This document shows, in pieces, positions 9,028-19,211 of a stretch of 64,000 nucleotides of DNA. Positions within the stretch are counted from its first letter, which is position 1. The number at the start of each line of letters is the position of its first letter. Below the pieces are notes generated by a model. The model saw only the letters and a program-made list of their open reading frames with translations, searched no databases and was not told the DNA's origin. The translations under genes were made by a program, and so were the position numbers. The DNA is from Lachnospiraceae bacterium (GTDB taxonomy: Bacteria > Bacillota > Clostridia > Lachnospirales > Lachnospiraceae), in NCBI GenBank assembly GCA_017615545.1, contig JAFZZY010000008.1, forward strand, positions 1 to 64,000, written 5' to 3'.

Positions 9028-9720
9028 TTATTTCTCCTTAACGGCGGTCAGATACCAATCGTAAGGGATCAGGCGGTCGTCGCCGCTGTCAATGCGGGCC
9101 TGCGCCTCTTCCAGTGTGAGCGGCGCCCCCAGAACAACATCATCACCCGGACGCCAGTCGGCCGGCGTGGAAACATTTTCCGCGTCATGCTTCTGAAGTG
9201 ACTGGATGACACGTTTGATCTCGTCGATGTTGCGTCCCGTCGACATCGGATAGTACAGGATCGCGCGGATCACACCTTCCGGGTCAATGATAAACACGGC
9301 GCGGATGGTCTGTGTCTTCGCCACGGTCTGCAACATTCCGTAGGAACGAGCGACGTTCATGCTGATGTCGGCCACGATCGGGAACGGCAGTTCCACGCAG
9401 CCCTCGCCCTTCCAGTTGATGGTCGCGATGCTTTTCGCCCATGCCAGGTGCGAATGTAGCGAGTCGATGGACAGGCCCAGAAGTTCGACGTTCATCGCCT
9501 TGAACTCCTCATAACGTTTCGCGAGCGCGATAAACTCCGTTGTGCAAACCGGAGTAAAGTCCGCGGGATGCGAAAAGAAAACCACCCATTTTCCGCGATA
9601 ATCGCCGGGGAAGTTGATCTTACCCTTCGTGGTCATGCTGCGGAAATACGGCGCCGCATCACCGATCATAGGCATTCTTACGACCTGCTCCTGCAGGCCT
9701 TCATTTTCATTCATGTTCAT
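9028..9720 (-). CDS. Peroxiredoxin, 1-Cys/Prx6-like
   Basis: A 230-residue thiol peroxidase that reduces hydrogen or alkyl peroxides. The peroxidatic Cys59 sits in the family motif HPADFTPVCTTEF. A second cysteine (C108, GEGCVELPF) is near the usual position of a Prx6-group residue and does not look like a standard resolving cysteine. The long C-terminal arm (DWRPGDDVVLGAPLTLEEA) is typical of the archaeal/clostridial 1-Cys group. AGGAG lies 7 nt before ATG 9720. It is the first gene of the run leading to the lar genes. The A/T-rich sequence 9740-9800 probably holds its promoter, with an imperfect dyad (9770-9786) that could be a regulator site, though it matches a PerR box poorly. Confidence 0.93.
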   Translation of the reverse strand: MNMNENEGLQEQVVRMPMIGDAAPYFRSMTTKGKINFPGDYRGKWVVFFSHPADFTPVCTTEFIALAKRYEEFKAMNVELLGLSIDSLHSHLAWAKSIATINWKGEGCVELPFPIVADISMNVARSYGMLQTVAKTQTIRAVFIIDPEGVIRAILYYPMSTGRNIDEIKRVIQSLQKHDAENVSTPADWRPGDDVVLGAPLTLEEAQARIDSGDDRLIPYDWYLTAVKEK

Positions 9721-9848
9721 AGTAAGTCTCCTATTTTTTTCAGATGATATTGTATATCAAAATCTGGCTCTGATCGTAAGTATACTCTATAATATTACCA
9801 TAGAAAGGGCAAATTGTCCATGCAAAATAACAGTGCTCGGAATTACAA

Positions 9849-9882
9849 ACACCCGCGGTGAACTTCGGTTCCTCGCGGGTGT
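9849..9882 (-). terminator. Probable terminator after the LRR-SLH-Ig gene
   Basis: A 9-bp perfect stem (ACACCCGCG with CGCGGGTGT, loop 16 nt) lies 27 nt downstream of the stop at 9909 on the minus strand. The following T tract is weak, so termination may be partial. Confidence 0.6.
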
Positions 9883-9908
9883 CTGCTCTCCGGACATCAT
9901 CTGTCCAT

Positions 9909-12749
9909 TTATTTAACTGTAACTGTTACCGTGTTTGTGATCACTTGCTTTCCGTTGCCGTCCGTGATGATGCATCGGAACTGCCAGCCGTTCAGGCCTT
10001 TCGTAGTCGCTACGGAAAGTGTCTTCGTCTTCGCGCCGGTCTGGCCGGAGTTCGACCATGCACTCGAGGAATTCTTGCGGGACTGCCACTGATAGGTGAG
10101 TTTTCCGGTGCCGGAGGTAGCCGCCGTCGTAAACTTCGCCGTGGTACCTGCCTTTACGCTCGTGCTCTTCGGCTGCGTTGTGATCTTGATGATGGAAAGT
10201 GTCGCCGTATTGGAGATCTCCTTCCGTCCGCTGCCGTCCGTCACGATACAACGGAACTGCCAGCCGTTCAGACCCTCGGTCGCGGTCAATGAAAGTGTCG
10301 GCGTAGTAGCGCCACTCTTACCGGAATTCGCCCACGCGCTATTCGAATCCTTACGGGACTGCCACTGATAGTTCAGCGTGCCCTGACCGGTCGCTGCGAC
10401 TGTAAACTTAACTGTCTCAGCGGGCTTAGCGCTCGTGTTCTTCGGCTGGGTCTTGATGCAAGGTGTAATACCAAGGGTCGCAGGTTGCGAATAAGACTTC
10501 TGTCCGTTTGCATCCGTTACAACACAACGGAACTGCCAACCGTTCAGGCCCTTTGTGGTCGCTACGGAAAGTGTCTTTGTCTTCGCTCCGCTCTGGCCGG
10601 AATTCGCCCAGGTGCCGGTGGAATACTTTCGGGACTGCCACTGATAGGTGAGCGTTCCCGTGCCGGTCGCAGCGACCGTAAATTTCGCCGTAGAACCTGC
10701 TGCTGCAAATGTATTCTTCGGCTGAGTGGTGATCTTCGGAACGATCGATAATGTCGCCACTTCGGAATACATGGTCTTTCCCTTACCGTTCGTTACCGCG
10801 CAACGGATCTGGTATCCGTTCATCGTTGCGGTCGTATTTACGGAAAGATTTTTCGTCTTCGCTCCGCTCTGACTGAACGCAGCCCAGGAACCTGAAGGAT
10901 TGCTGCGGTACTGCCACTGATAGGTCAGCGTTCCCGTGCCGGAAGCTTCCACGTTGAACTTCGCTATCGAACCTGCAGTCACGCTCTGGTTCGTCGGCTG
11001 TGTGTAGATATACGGATCTGAAAGTACAGGTGTAGCCAGTTTCGCCTTAGCGTTCACATTGTTCACCTCGTACATGCGATCGATCATATCCAGGATCTCT
11101 TGCTTCGTTGCCTTCTCATACGGGGAGATCGTACGCTCATCCTTCGGCGCACCGGGCTCACCTCTGCCCTCCATGATATTGTGGGTCGCAGCCCAGCAGA
11201 CTGCCTCCCAATGATCGTAATCCACATCAAAATAGTCCAGAAAATCATCGGAACGGCCGAAGTCGATCGCTCGATCGTAACCGATATATTCCGCATAACG
11301 CATCAGCATGAGCATCAGGTCCTGACGGTTCAGATACTTACCGATACCGAACGTATCGGCTGCTGCATAAGGATACCCTACGCAGATCGAGTACTTCTCG
11401 CCCCAAAGGAGGGCGTTCGTGTACCATTGACCGGATTTAACATCCGTGAAACGTGTCTTCAATCCGCTGACGCTCGGTTTTCCTGCCATCTCATACAGCG
11501 TCTGAACCATGGTCTCACGGGTAATGAAATTCGACATATCACCGGTCGGCTCCTCCGGATATAAACCTTCTAAAGGATTTCCGCTGGGTTTATTCACGAT
11601 CTTCACATCATTGTCCAACCAAAGAATGAAAAGGTTATCGCCCTGCGTGGAATCTTCGCCGCCGTAATCGATGGTCCAGGAAGACGAATTAAAGCCTTCA
11701 TCTGCCCATACACCCTCGTTGTAGATCTTTTGCAGGAAGGGATTGTTGCCGATATTCAGTTCGGTGAAGTCATTGTATCCGCCCCAAATGAAACGAAGCA
11801 TGGGGTTGTGCGAGATATCCAAAGTTTCCAGTTCATTATCCTGAATCTGCAGGATCGTCAACTTGGGATTATTCGAGATATCCAGTGACTTCAGGTAGCC
11901 GCGGTTATAACTTACGACCAGCTTCTGCAGCTCATGGTTCTTGCTGACATCGACGCTGGTACACTGGTTACTCGCGACGTTGTAGTACTGCAGGCCCTCC
12001 ATGTGGCCGGTTTCCACGTCGCCCAGGCCGGGATTATTCCAAACATCCAGACGCTTCATCTTCGGGTTATTTGAAAGATCCAGCGATTTAAAGTGGTTGC
12101 TGAACGCGTCCAGATGCTGGAGGTTCGGATTATGTGTTACGTCCAGAGTCTTCAGTCCGCAGTCTCCGACCATCAGATGCTCGAGTTTATCGTTCTGGGT
12201 GACGTCGATCGTTCCCAACGGGTTGGAATTGAGTTCCAGATATGAGATCTCCTTATTATTTCTGACATTGAAATAAGTCAATTGATTGTAGTGCGCGTAA
12301 ACCCACTGCAGATCCTGGTTCGGCGTAAAGTCCAGTGAGGTAAAGTTGTTAAACGAACACCAGATACCTGTGAGCAACTTATTTTGGCTCAGATCCCAGC
12401 TCGAGATCTGGTTTTTCATGCAATAAATGCCTCGGAGTTCCTTCAGGTATTCGATACCCTTCAGGGATTTGATACCCATATTGACACACCAAAGATTTCT
12501 GGCATATACGATCTCTCTGGATTCCAGAATGTGGTTTCCATTCGTATCAAAATCATCCAGCACAACGGCACGGAAGTTATCATCCGGAAATGTGGATGCA
12601 TTGATCGGTACGGGATCGTAGATGTCGTCATATGCGTCCGCGTAGACAGGCGCCGCTCCGCCGAGCGGTGTGGTCAAACTTCCAAGCGTCAAAAACGCAG
12701 ACATACATCCGGCCATGACCTTGGAAAAGATACTTTTTCCTTTTCTCAT
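9909..12749 (-). CDS. Secreted LRR / SLH / Ig-repeat surface protein
   Basis: A 946-residue exported protein. Order: signal peptide (about 1-38, cleavage near VYADA); a degenerate EF-hand (DTNGNHILESRE) after FPDDNFRAVV; about a dozen leucine-rich repeats of roughly 21 residues (for example LDLSNNPKMKRLDVWNNPG); an SLH-type region (about 410-580; RFTDVKSGQWYTNALLW, HNIMEGRGEPG, TKQEILDMI) that should bind the secondary cell-wall polymer; and four Ig-like repeats of 85-92 residues to the C-terminus, each with YQWQ and a W/YQFRC or YQIRC core. ATG 12749 is preferred over an upstream in-frame ATG because GAGGG lies 6 nt before it and the signal peptide starts properly there. The function is probably adhesion or surface display (inference). 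Confidence 0.9.
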   Translation of the reverse strand: MRKGKSIFSKVMAGCMSAFLTLGSLTTPLGGAAPVYADAYDDIYDPVPINASTFPDDNFRAVVLDDFDTNGNHILESREIVYARNLWCVNMGIKSLKGIEYLKELRGIYCMKNQISSWDLSQNKLLTGIWCSFNNFTSLDFTPNQDLQWVYAHYNQLTYFNVRNNKEISYLELNSNPLGTIDVTQNDKLEHLMVGDCGLKTLDVTHNPNLQHLDAFSNHFKSLDLSNNPKMKRLDVWNNPGLGDVETGHMEGLQYYNVASNQCTSVDVSKNHELQKLVVSYNRGYLKSLDISNNPKLTILQIQDNELETLDISHNPMLRFIWGGYNDFTELNIGNNPFLQKIYNEGVWADEGFNSSSWTIDYGGEDSTQGDNLFILWLDNDVKIVNKPSGNPLEGLYPEEPTGDMSNFITRETMVQTLYEMAGKPSVSGLKTRFTDVKSGQWYTNALLWGEKYSICVGYPYAAADTFGIGKYLNRQDLMLMLMRYAEYIGYDRAIDFGRSDDFLDYFDVDYDHWEAVCWAATHNIMEGRGEPGAPKDERTISPYEKATKQEILDMIDRMYEVNNVNAKAKLATPVLSDPYIYTQPTNQSVTAGSIAKFNVEASGTGTLTYQWQYRSNPSGSWAAFSQSGAKTKNLSVNTTATMNGYQIRCAVTNGKGKTMYSEVATLSIVPKITTQPKNTFAAAGSTAKFTVAATGTGTLTYQWQSRKYSTGTWANSGQSGAKTKTLSVATTKGLNGWQFRCVVTDANGQKSYSQPATLGITPCIKTQPKNTSAKPAETVKFTVAATGQGTLNYQWQSRKDSNSAWANSGKSGATTPTLSLTATEGLNGWQFRCIVTDGSGRKEISNTATLSIIKITTQPKSTSVKAGTTAKFTTAATSGTGKLTYQWQSRKNSSSAWSNSGQTGAKTKTLSVATTKGLNGWQFRCIITDGNGKQVITNTVTVTVK

Positions 12750-12911
12750 TTTTTCCCTCTTTTCTTTTTTGATTTTTCCTTCTGTTTCCTTCATTTCCCT
12801 AACAGGGACTCACGGATCTTCTTGCACACTCCGCGTTTCGATTATATCATTGATGTTTTTTTCGTTCTACCTTATGCCGTTAAACGTCGCTGTTTTCTTG
12901 CTTATGTAGAA

Positions 12912-12937
12912 CGGCGACGGAATATCATCCGTCGCCG
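12912..12937 (-). terminator. Hairpin between the first two Ig-repeat genes
   Basis: Perfect 10-bp stem CGGCGACGGA/TCCGTCGCCG with a 6-nt loop, 27 nt after the stop at 12964 on the minus strand. It is followed by TTCTAC rather than a clean T tract, so it may be an attenuating terminator or a transcript-end stabiliser. Confidence 0.55.
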
Positions 12938-12963
12938 CTCATAACTCATATTTAATTATCGGA

Positions 12964-15099
12964 TCAACCTACAGCGTGCATTCCGATCACCTGGACGGTA
13001 TCATCCACGAGGAGTTCCTCCAGTAATGTGCAGTTGGTCACATCCAGTTTTGTGATCTTATTCGACCGGCAAACCAGCGTGAGCAGCTTTGTGTTTTTGC
13101 TCACATTCAGTGAACTCAACTGGTTGGAAGTACATGTCAATTCTACCAGTTTTGTGTTCTTGGTAACATCCAACTTCGAAAGATTATTATAGGAGCAGTA
13201 CAGATACTTCAGTTCCGTGCAAGCGCCTACGTTCAGAGATGTCAGAGAATTGTCATCGGCATCGATCAAAACGATCCCGGGATCCACTGTCAGAGAAGTC
13301 AACTTATTTTTGTAGCAGTGAAGTTCGTGCAAAACCGTACATGCACTTACGTTCAAAGAAGTTAACTTGTTGTTTTCGCAGAACAACTGCTCCAGTGCTT
13401 TATTCTTGCTGACATCCAGTTTTGAGAGCTGGTTGAAAGCACAGTTCAGATAGGTCAGTGCAGTGTTATTGCTGATATCCAGTGTCGTCAGATCATTCGA
13501 ATTACAACAGAAGAACGACAGCGACTTGTTCTTGGAAACATCCAGTTTTGTCAGATCATTGTAATCACAGCAGAGATTTCTTAACTTTGAATTCGAGGTC
13601 ACATTCAGGGATTTCAATCCGTTATTCCAGCAGAACAAGATTTCCAGATCCGGATTGTTGCTCAGATCCAAAGACGTGAGCGAGCAATCATAGCAGTAGA
13701 GTTCTTTCAGAGAGGTGAAGAACTCGACACCCTTCAGGCTCTTGATACCATAGCCGTTCACATCCAGACTTGTGATCGCAAGCTCCGATTCTCCGAGTTT
13801 TCCGTCCTTATTTGTGTCGTTATAAGTCTTGATCTCATTACGGAAAATGGAATCCGGGAATGTCTTCTCATTGATCGGTATGTTGTACATGGTCAATGTT
13901 GCCGCGCGGGATCCCCATGATTTGCCATTGCCGTCGGTAACAACGCAACGGAACTGCCATCCCTGCAGACCTGCAGACGTCGTAACCTGAAGAGTTGCGG
14001 TCTTCGCACCGGTCTGTCCGGAGTTCGCCCATTCGGACGCAGCGTTTTTACGGGACTGCCACTGATATTTCAACGTTCCGGTTCCTTTTGCCGTTACCTT
14101 AAAGGTAGCAGCGGAACCCAAAGAAACATACTGATCCACAGGCTGTGAAGTGATCTCCGGAGCAACAGACAGTGTTGCCGCACTCGAGGTAGCCTTCTGT
14201 CCGTTTCCATCGGTCACGATGCAGCGGAACTGCCAGCCATGCAGGCCAACGCTCGTCGCTACAGAAAGAGTCGCTGTCTTCGCGCCGGGCTGGCCGGAGT
14301 TCGCCCAGGAACTCGAAGAATCCTTACGGGACTGCCACTGATAGGTCAGGGTAGCCTTTCCGGTCGCAGCTACGGTAAACTTTGCCGTAGTACCGCCGGT
14401 CGTGTTTACATTGGCCGGCTGTTTCGTGATCTTCGGGGTAATCGTCAGAGTCGCTGCGCTCGAACCCACCGATGCACCGGTCGAATCCTTAACGATGCAG
14501 CGGAACTGCCAGCCATACAGGCCCTGTGTCGTCGCTACTGACAGGGTCGCTGTCTTCGCGCCGGGCTGACCGGAGTTCGCCCAGGAACTCGAAGAATCCT
14601 TACGGGACTGCCACTGATAGGTAAGCGTTCCCTTACCCACAGCCGCTACCGTGAATGTCGCGGTATTTCCGACTGCTACCGACGTATTCTTAGGCTGGGA
14701 GGAGACTCCCACCTTCGTAAATAAGGTAGCTGCATTGGAAGTTGCTGTCGACCCGTTCGCATCGGTCACGATACAGCGGAACTGCCAGCCGTGCAGGCCT
14801 GCACTTACGGAAACGGACAGTGTAGCCGTCTTCGATCCGGACTGACCCGAGTTCGCCCAGGCCGCGGAAGAATCCTTACGAGACTGCCACTGGTATTTCA
14901 ACGTTCCGGTTCCTGTCGCCGCGACCGTGAACTTCGCCGTGCTTCCTGCCGCCGAATAGATGCTCTTCGGCTGTGTGGTGATCTTTGCTGCGGTGGCTGC
15001 CTCAACCTTCTCACCCCATCCTGCCAGCGGCAACATCATTACGATCATTACCGCACACAGCAGGATCGACATTCGTCTTTTTGCTTGCTTGTGCTTCAT
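12964..15099 (-). CDS. Secreted Ig-repeat / EF-hand / LRR protein
   Basis: A 711-residue exported protein. Signal peptide (about 1-35, MLPLAGWGEKVEAA), four Ig-like repeats (about 36-400), then FPDSIFRNEI, a good EF-hand loop (DTNKDGKLGESE), IKSLKGVEFF, and about a dozen 21-residue leucine-rich repeats of the form L..L.C..N.LT.LDVS.N with a cysteine in most strands. It ends shortly after the last LRR, with no wall anchor. Compared with the gene downstream, the same modules appear in the opposite order (Ig first, LRR last) and SLH is absent. ATG 15099 is chosen because GGAGG lies 8-9 nt upstream; the in-frame ATG at 15114 would put that site inside the gene. Confidence 0.88.
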   Translation of the reverse strand: MKHKQAKRRMSILLCAVMIVMMLPLAGWGEKVEAATAAKITTQPKSIYSAAGSTAKFTVAATGTGTLKYQWQSRKDSSAAWANSGQSGSKTATLSVSVSAGLHGWQFRCIVTDANGSTATSNAATLFTKVGVSSQPKNTSVAVGNTATFTVAAVGKGTLTYQWQSRKDSSSSWANSGQPGAKTATLSVATTQGLYGWQFRCIVKDSTGASVGSSAATLTITPKITKQPANVNTTGGTTAKFTVAATGKATLTYQWQSRKDSSSSWANSGQPGAKTATLSVATSVGLHGWQFRCIVTDGNGQKATSSAATLSVAPEITSQPVDQYVSLGSAATFKVTAKGTGTLKYQWQSRKNAASEWANSGQTGAKTATLQVTTSAGLQGWQFRCVVTDGNGKSWGSRAATLTMYNIPINEKTFPDSIFRNEIKTYNDTNKDGKLGESELAITSLDVNGYGIKSLKGVEFFTSLKELYCYDCSLTSLDLSNNPDLEILFCWNNGLKSLNVTSNSKLRNLCCDYNDLTKLDVSKNKSLSFFCCNSNDLTTLDISNNTALTYLNCAFNQLSKLDVSKNKALEQLFCENNKLTSLNVSACTVLHELHCYKNKLTSLTVDPGIVLIDADDNSLTSLNVGACTELKYLYCSYNNLSKLDVTKNTKLVELTCTSNQLSSLNVSKNTKLLTLVCRSNKITKLDVTNCTLLEELLVDDTVQVIGMHAVG

Positions 15100-15182
15100 T
15101 TTCTTTTCCTCCATGTTTTTTCAGTTTTCCACTGACGTTGATCGGCTCAGAGAACAATTGTAACACAGATTCAACTTAAAAT

Positions 15183-17855
15183 CTACCATGTGACCGTCAG
15201 CAAGAACGACTTTGAAATCGCCGTCTGTCCGTTTGCGTCTGTCACGGTAACGCGATAATACCCCTCATCCAGGCGGGTTACATACCTTCCTACATCTGCA
15301 TAGCTTGGATCATTCGGTGTAACAGATAAGACCCAATCCCACCCATAGGATGCTTTTCTTTCCAAAGTATAGGTAAGCGGGCCCTTTCCGATCGCTTCCG
15401 TAGAAAACATCGCGGTGGAACTATCTTTTACGACCATATCTCCCGGCTGTTTTGTGATCTTCGGTAGGATCGAAAGTGTGACCGGGTCGGTGTAAAGCGT
15501 TTGCCCGTAAGCATCGGTCACGACACAGCGGAACTGCCAACCATGCAGTCCCTGCGTAGTCGCTACCGAAAGTTTCGCCGTTCTGGCGCCACTCTGCCCG
15601 GAGTTCGTCCAGGTAGCGGAAGCATTTTTGCGGGACTGCCAAACATATTTCAGAGGTCCCTTTCCGGTTACACTCACGGAAAATGTCGCGGTATCTCCGA
15701 CGGTAACTGCTGTATTACTCGGTTTCGACGTGATCTTGGGAAGCACTTTCAACGTCGCGATATCCGTGATCACTTGCTCATTTTTCGACTGTGTCACGAC
15801 ACAACGGAACTGCCAACCGTTCAGGCCCGGAGTTGTACTTACCTCCAGTCGGTTTGTCGTTGCGCCTTTCTGTGCAGAAGCCGCCCATGGACTCGACGAA
15901 TCCTTTCGGGACTGCCATTGGTATGTGTATCCATTTCCCAGAACGTCCACAGAAAACTCTGCCGTCGTTCCGGTCGTAACACTCACATTTTTCGGTTGCG
16001 CCAAGATCGTTAGTTTGGACGCGAATAATGCGGTTTTTGAATAGGCTTTATTACCGTTTCCGTCCGTCACCACACATCGGAACTGGTATCCATTTAGCTC
16101 GGATGTGCTCTGGAAACGGTATTCGGACTTATAGCCGGTAACATACCCGTTATTATAGTAGGTGTAATACGCTCCTGAGGGCTCTCCTGCACTTGCATTT
16201 GACACATTTTTCCAGGCGGACGAACTGTTTTTGCGGGATTGCCACTGGAAAGTAAGCGGCGCCTTACCACTCGCTACTACACAGAAGTACGCCCAGTCAG
16301 ATTCTCTGCTATATTCATCATATGGTTGCTGATGGAACTTCGGGACGATGGAAAGCGTTGCCGGTTTCGATGCGGTCTGCCCGTTCGCATTTGTAACGAC
16401 ACATCGGAACTGCCAACCGTTCAAGCCAGGGGTCGCAGCCACCGTAAGTGTCCTCGTCTTCGCTCCGCTCTGTCCGGAATTCGTCCAGGCACTCGAAGAA
16501 TCCTTTCGCGACTGCCACTGGTAGCTGAGTTTTCCCGCACCGAAGGCCTGCACAGAAAACGTTACAGTCTCGCCGGGTACTTCACTCATATTCATCGGCT
16601 GTTCAAAAACATACGGTTTCACGCCGGTCGGCTGCGCAAGCAGTAAAGGAGCGCTCGCATAGTCCGACTCACATTCTGTATTCACATCTTCTGCCAAAAG
16701 GTATACGTAGTACTGCGAACCCCAGCCTCCCGCATCATAGGGAAGCGTAAATGTCCCGACACCCGTAGCGGAAAAGCTGCCGGATACCGCCAGTTTTTTG
16801 TAGAGAAGGATCTTGGCTCCGTTGCTGTTCGACGCCTTGTATTCCTTATCGAGGATCAGTACGGATACCTGTGTCGCCTTCGATGCATCATCTCCAGTGA
16901 TGGTATAAGGGATCGTAACCTTCGTTTGGGAGAGAGACACCGTCTTGCCGGAAGAGATCGCCACGTTCATGGCGCTGTCCTTCAGAGTCAGTTTATACTC
17001 GGCATTGTTCGCTCCTGCAGTTCCCGTCACCAACGAAGTAAAGATGACCGAAGCCAGATCTACATTAAACGCGGGGCTCACGCCATAAGCGACATTCACA
17101 TCATATGGATCGAGGGAACCGTTGTCATACACGTAACCGGCTCTCTCTTTGTCGTTCTTTTCGGCCGAGCGAAGCCACCAACTGGCCCTCTGCCCTCCGA
17201 CAGTATACTTGACTCTTCTCAGTGAGTTGCCATCGGATACAGGGTATCCATAGTTGATGTTGGACACTTCTTCCAGATCCAAAAGAAAGATCTTTTCGCC
17301 GGTAAGAGCCACGGTGCTGTTGAATACCGATTTCGACCAGGTGCTTACATTGCCCGCAGATGTTCCCACGGTCAATTCGTGCGAACCGATCTTACTCGTC
17401 GCAATGGCACTGCGCTCGGCACGGGTAAAACCATAGTCTTTATTCAGAAACGAACTTCCATTCAGCCCGCTCCGGATATCGCTGTACTTCCATTCGTTCG
17501 GAGCGGCCGCGCCGGAATTTGCGACCATGTCGCGATCAAATTTTTCCGTATACAGGACGCGATCGCAATCGAGCAACATCGTTGCCTTGCCATAGGCCGT
17601 CGTTTTCGGTGCCAACACGCGGTATCTTACCGGTGTCGCGTCGTATTTACCGAACCAGACATAACTGCCCGTCCACGCGCTTTCCGTGTTTCCCGATACA
17701 GGCGCCTTGATCGACGCCGTACTCAGGCACACGACCTGCTTCTCTGCCGCTGCTGCCTCCGCGGATACCCCGTTTCCGACGATCGGCAACATCGTAACAA
17801 TCATGATCACGGATAAAAATACCGAGATCACGCGGTCAACTGCACACTTTTTCAT
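15183..17855 (-). CDS. Secreted DUF6273-like / Ig-repeat protein
   Basis: An 890-residue exported protein. After a signal peptide (1-35), residues about 45-270 resemble the DUF6273 domain seen in many clostridial surface proteins (YVWFGKYDATPVRYRVLAPK, WWLRSAEKNDKERAGYV, YGVSPAFNVDL). About 270-405 is a beta-rich region with no name. Five Ig-like repeats follow. The second carries an insert of about 20 residues rich in Tyr/Gly. The fifth has lost the WQSRK and FRC core and is the most divergent copy in the cluster. The start ATG 17855 has GGAGG upstream. It begins 17 nt after the stop of the next upstream gene, so the two are co-transcribed. Confidence 0.88.
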   Translation of the reverse strand: MKKCAVDRVISVFLSVIMIVTMLPIVGNGVSAEAAAAEKQVVCLSTASIKAPVSGNTESAWTGSYVWFGKYDATPVRYRVLAPKTTAYGKATMLLDCDRVLYTEKFDRDMVANSGAAAPNEWKYSDIRSGLNGSSFLNKDYGFTRAERSAIATSKIGSHELTVGTSAGNVSTWSKSVFNSTVALTGEKIFLLDLEEVSNINYGYPVSDGNSLRRVKYTVGGQRASWWLRSAEKNDKERAGYVYDNGSLDPYDVNVAYGVSPAFNVDLASVIFTSLVTGTAGANNAEYKLTLKDSAMNVAISSGKTVSLSQTKVTIPYTITGDDASKATQVSVLILDKEYKASNSNGAKILLYKKLAVSGSFSATGVGTFTLPYDAGGWGSQYYVYLLAEDVNTECESDYASAPLLLAQPTGVKPYVFEQPMNMSEVPGETVTFSVQAFGAGKLSYQWQSRKDSSSAWTNSGQSGAKTRTLTVAATPGLNGWQFRCVVTNANGQTASKPATLSIVPKFHQQPYDEYSRESDWAYFCVVASGKAPLTFQWQSRKNSSSAWKNVSNASAGEPSGAYYTYYNNGYVTGYKSEYRFQSTSELNGYQFRCVVTDGNGNKAYSKTALFASKLTILAQPKNVSVTTGTTAEFSVDVLGNGYTYQWQSRKDSSSPWAASAQKGATTNRLEVSTTPGLNGWQFRCVVTQSKNEQVITDIATLKVLPKITSKPSNTAVTVGDTATFSVSVTGKGPLKYVWQSRKNASATWTNSGQSGARTAKLSVATTQGLHGWQFRCVVTDAYGQTLYTDPVTLSILPKITKQPGDMVVKDSSTAMFSTEAIGKGPLTYTLERKASYGWDWVLSVTPNDPSYADVGRYVTRLDEGYYRVTVTDANGQTAISKSFLLTVTW

Positions 17856-17872
17856 CCTTCTTTTCCTCCAAA

Positions 17873-19096
17873 TTATTTATATACGACCACTTTCGCTATG
17901 TACGACTCAGTTTTCTGTCCGTTGCCATCCGTTACAACACAACGGAACTGCCAACCATTCAGTCCGGTGGTCGTCTTCACCGAAAGTGTCGGCGTCTTCG
18001 CGCCGCTCTGCGCAGAGTTCGTCCATTCGCTCGTCGAATCTTTACGCGACTGCCACTGATACCTCAGGGGGCCCTTTCCGGTCGCTTCGACCGAAAACTC
18101 CGCCACCGAACCGGCATTTACACGAACAATATCGGATTTCAGCTTGACCGTCGGAACGACCCATAATGTAGCGACATTTGTAATAATGCTCGCTCCCGTC
18201 GAGTCTGAAATGGTACAGCGGAACTGCCACCCATTCAGCCCCTGCGTCACCGGCACTTCAAGATTATACCTGTCTGCTCCATCCTGAGCGGATTTCGACC
18301 AACTTGAGTTCTCATCTTTCCGGGACTCCCACTGATACTTCAAGACTCCTTCTCCTGACGCTTCAGCAAAGAATAAAGCTTTCTCTCCTACCTTATTGTG
18401 CCTGTCATGTACCGGTGAAGTTAATGCCAAATGCGTCGTCAAGGAAATGGGAGCAGTATACATCTTTTCCCCATATCTGTCTGTGGCGATACAACGGAAC
18501 TGCCACAGGTGAAGGCCCGCAGTCACGTGAATGGTCAATGTCCCCGTCTTCGCTCCTTCCAGCGCAGAATTTTTCCATTCCGCCGTGGAATCCTTGCGAG
18601 ACTGCCACTGATATTTAAACGGTCCCGTTCCACTCGCTGATACCGTGATCGTCGTTGTGCTTCCGACCTTCGCAAATCTGTGCATGGGATACGAAATGGA
18701 ATTAACCACAGTGATCTTACATTCTCTTGAATATGCTTTCTGTCCGTTAGCGTCGGTTACGACACAGCGGAACAGCCATCCATGCATTCCACTGGTGGCC
18801 CGAACCGTCAGCGTCGGTGTTTTCGCTCCTTCCTTTCCGGAATTCGCCCATTCCGACGAAGCGTCTTTTCGAGACTGCCACTGATACTTCAACGGACCGG
18901 TTCCGGATGCCGAGATCTTAAATTGTATCGTCGCATTGACAGTACACTGAAACCCATTAGGCTGAGAGATGATCACGGGGCCATCTGCCGCTCCCGCCTC
19001 TGCTCTTTCAATACATACACCCGTCAGAATCCAAAACACCACTTCAAATGCCGTCAAGATCACCATCAGTGATCGTCTGTACTTTTTTCCCTTCAT
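17873..19096 (-). CDS. Secreted four-Ig-repeat protein
   Basis: A 407-residue exported protein made of a signal peptide (about 1-33, LTGVCIERAEAG) and four Ig-like repeats with nothing else. It is the simplest member of the local family. Repeats 1, 2 and 4 keep YQWQSRKD; repeat 3 has YQWESRKD. The repeats here are more diverged from each other than those of the 19270-21690 gene. Start choice is uncertain: ATG 19096 gives a normal signal peptide and has a weak AGTGAG site, while an ATG ten codons earlier (19126) has no visible site. It probably pairs in an operon with the 890-residue protein gene that follows after 17 nt. Confidence 0.85.
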   Translation of the reverse strand: MKGKKYRRSLMVILTAFEVVFWILTGVCIERAEAGAADGPVIISQPNGFQCTVNATIQFKISASGTGPLKYQWQSRKDASSEWANSGKEGAKTPTLTVRATSGMHGWLFRCVVTDANGQKAYSRECKITVVNSISYPMHRFAKVGSTTTITVSASGTGPFKYQWQSRKDSTAEWKNSALEGAKTGTLTIHVTAGLHLWQFRCIATDRYGEKMYTAPISLTTHLALTSPVHDRHNKVGEKALFFAEASGEGVLKYQWESRKDENSSWSKSAQDGADRYNLEVPVTQGLNGWQFRCTISDSTGASIITNVATLWVVPTVKLKSDIVRVNAGSVAEFSVEATGKGPLRYQWQSRKDSTSEWTNSAQSGAKTPTLSVKTTTGLNGWQFRCVVTDGNGQKTESYIAKVVVYK

Positions 19097-19211
19097 GTTT
19101 TTTCTCACTTTCTGCGCATAGCGCATAGTTAACTCGGTTCACATAAGCAACAAGTTCATTGTAACATGTTGCGAACGGAATGTCCACTTACGAATACACA
19201 AACGCAGGAAT

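Noticed and set aside
9770..9786. PerR-type operator before the peroxiredoxin gene
   Set aside because: The dyad CTATAATATTACCATAG is imperfect and agrees with the PerR consensus in only one half.
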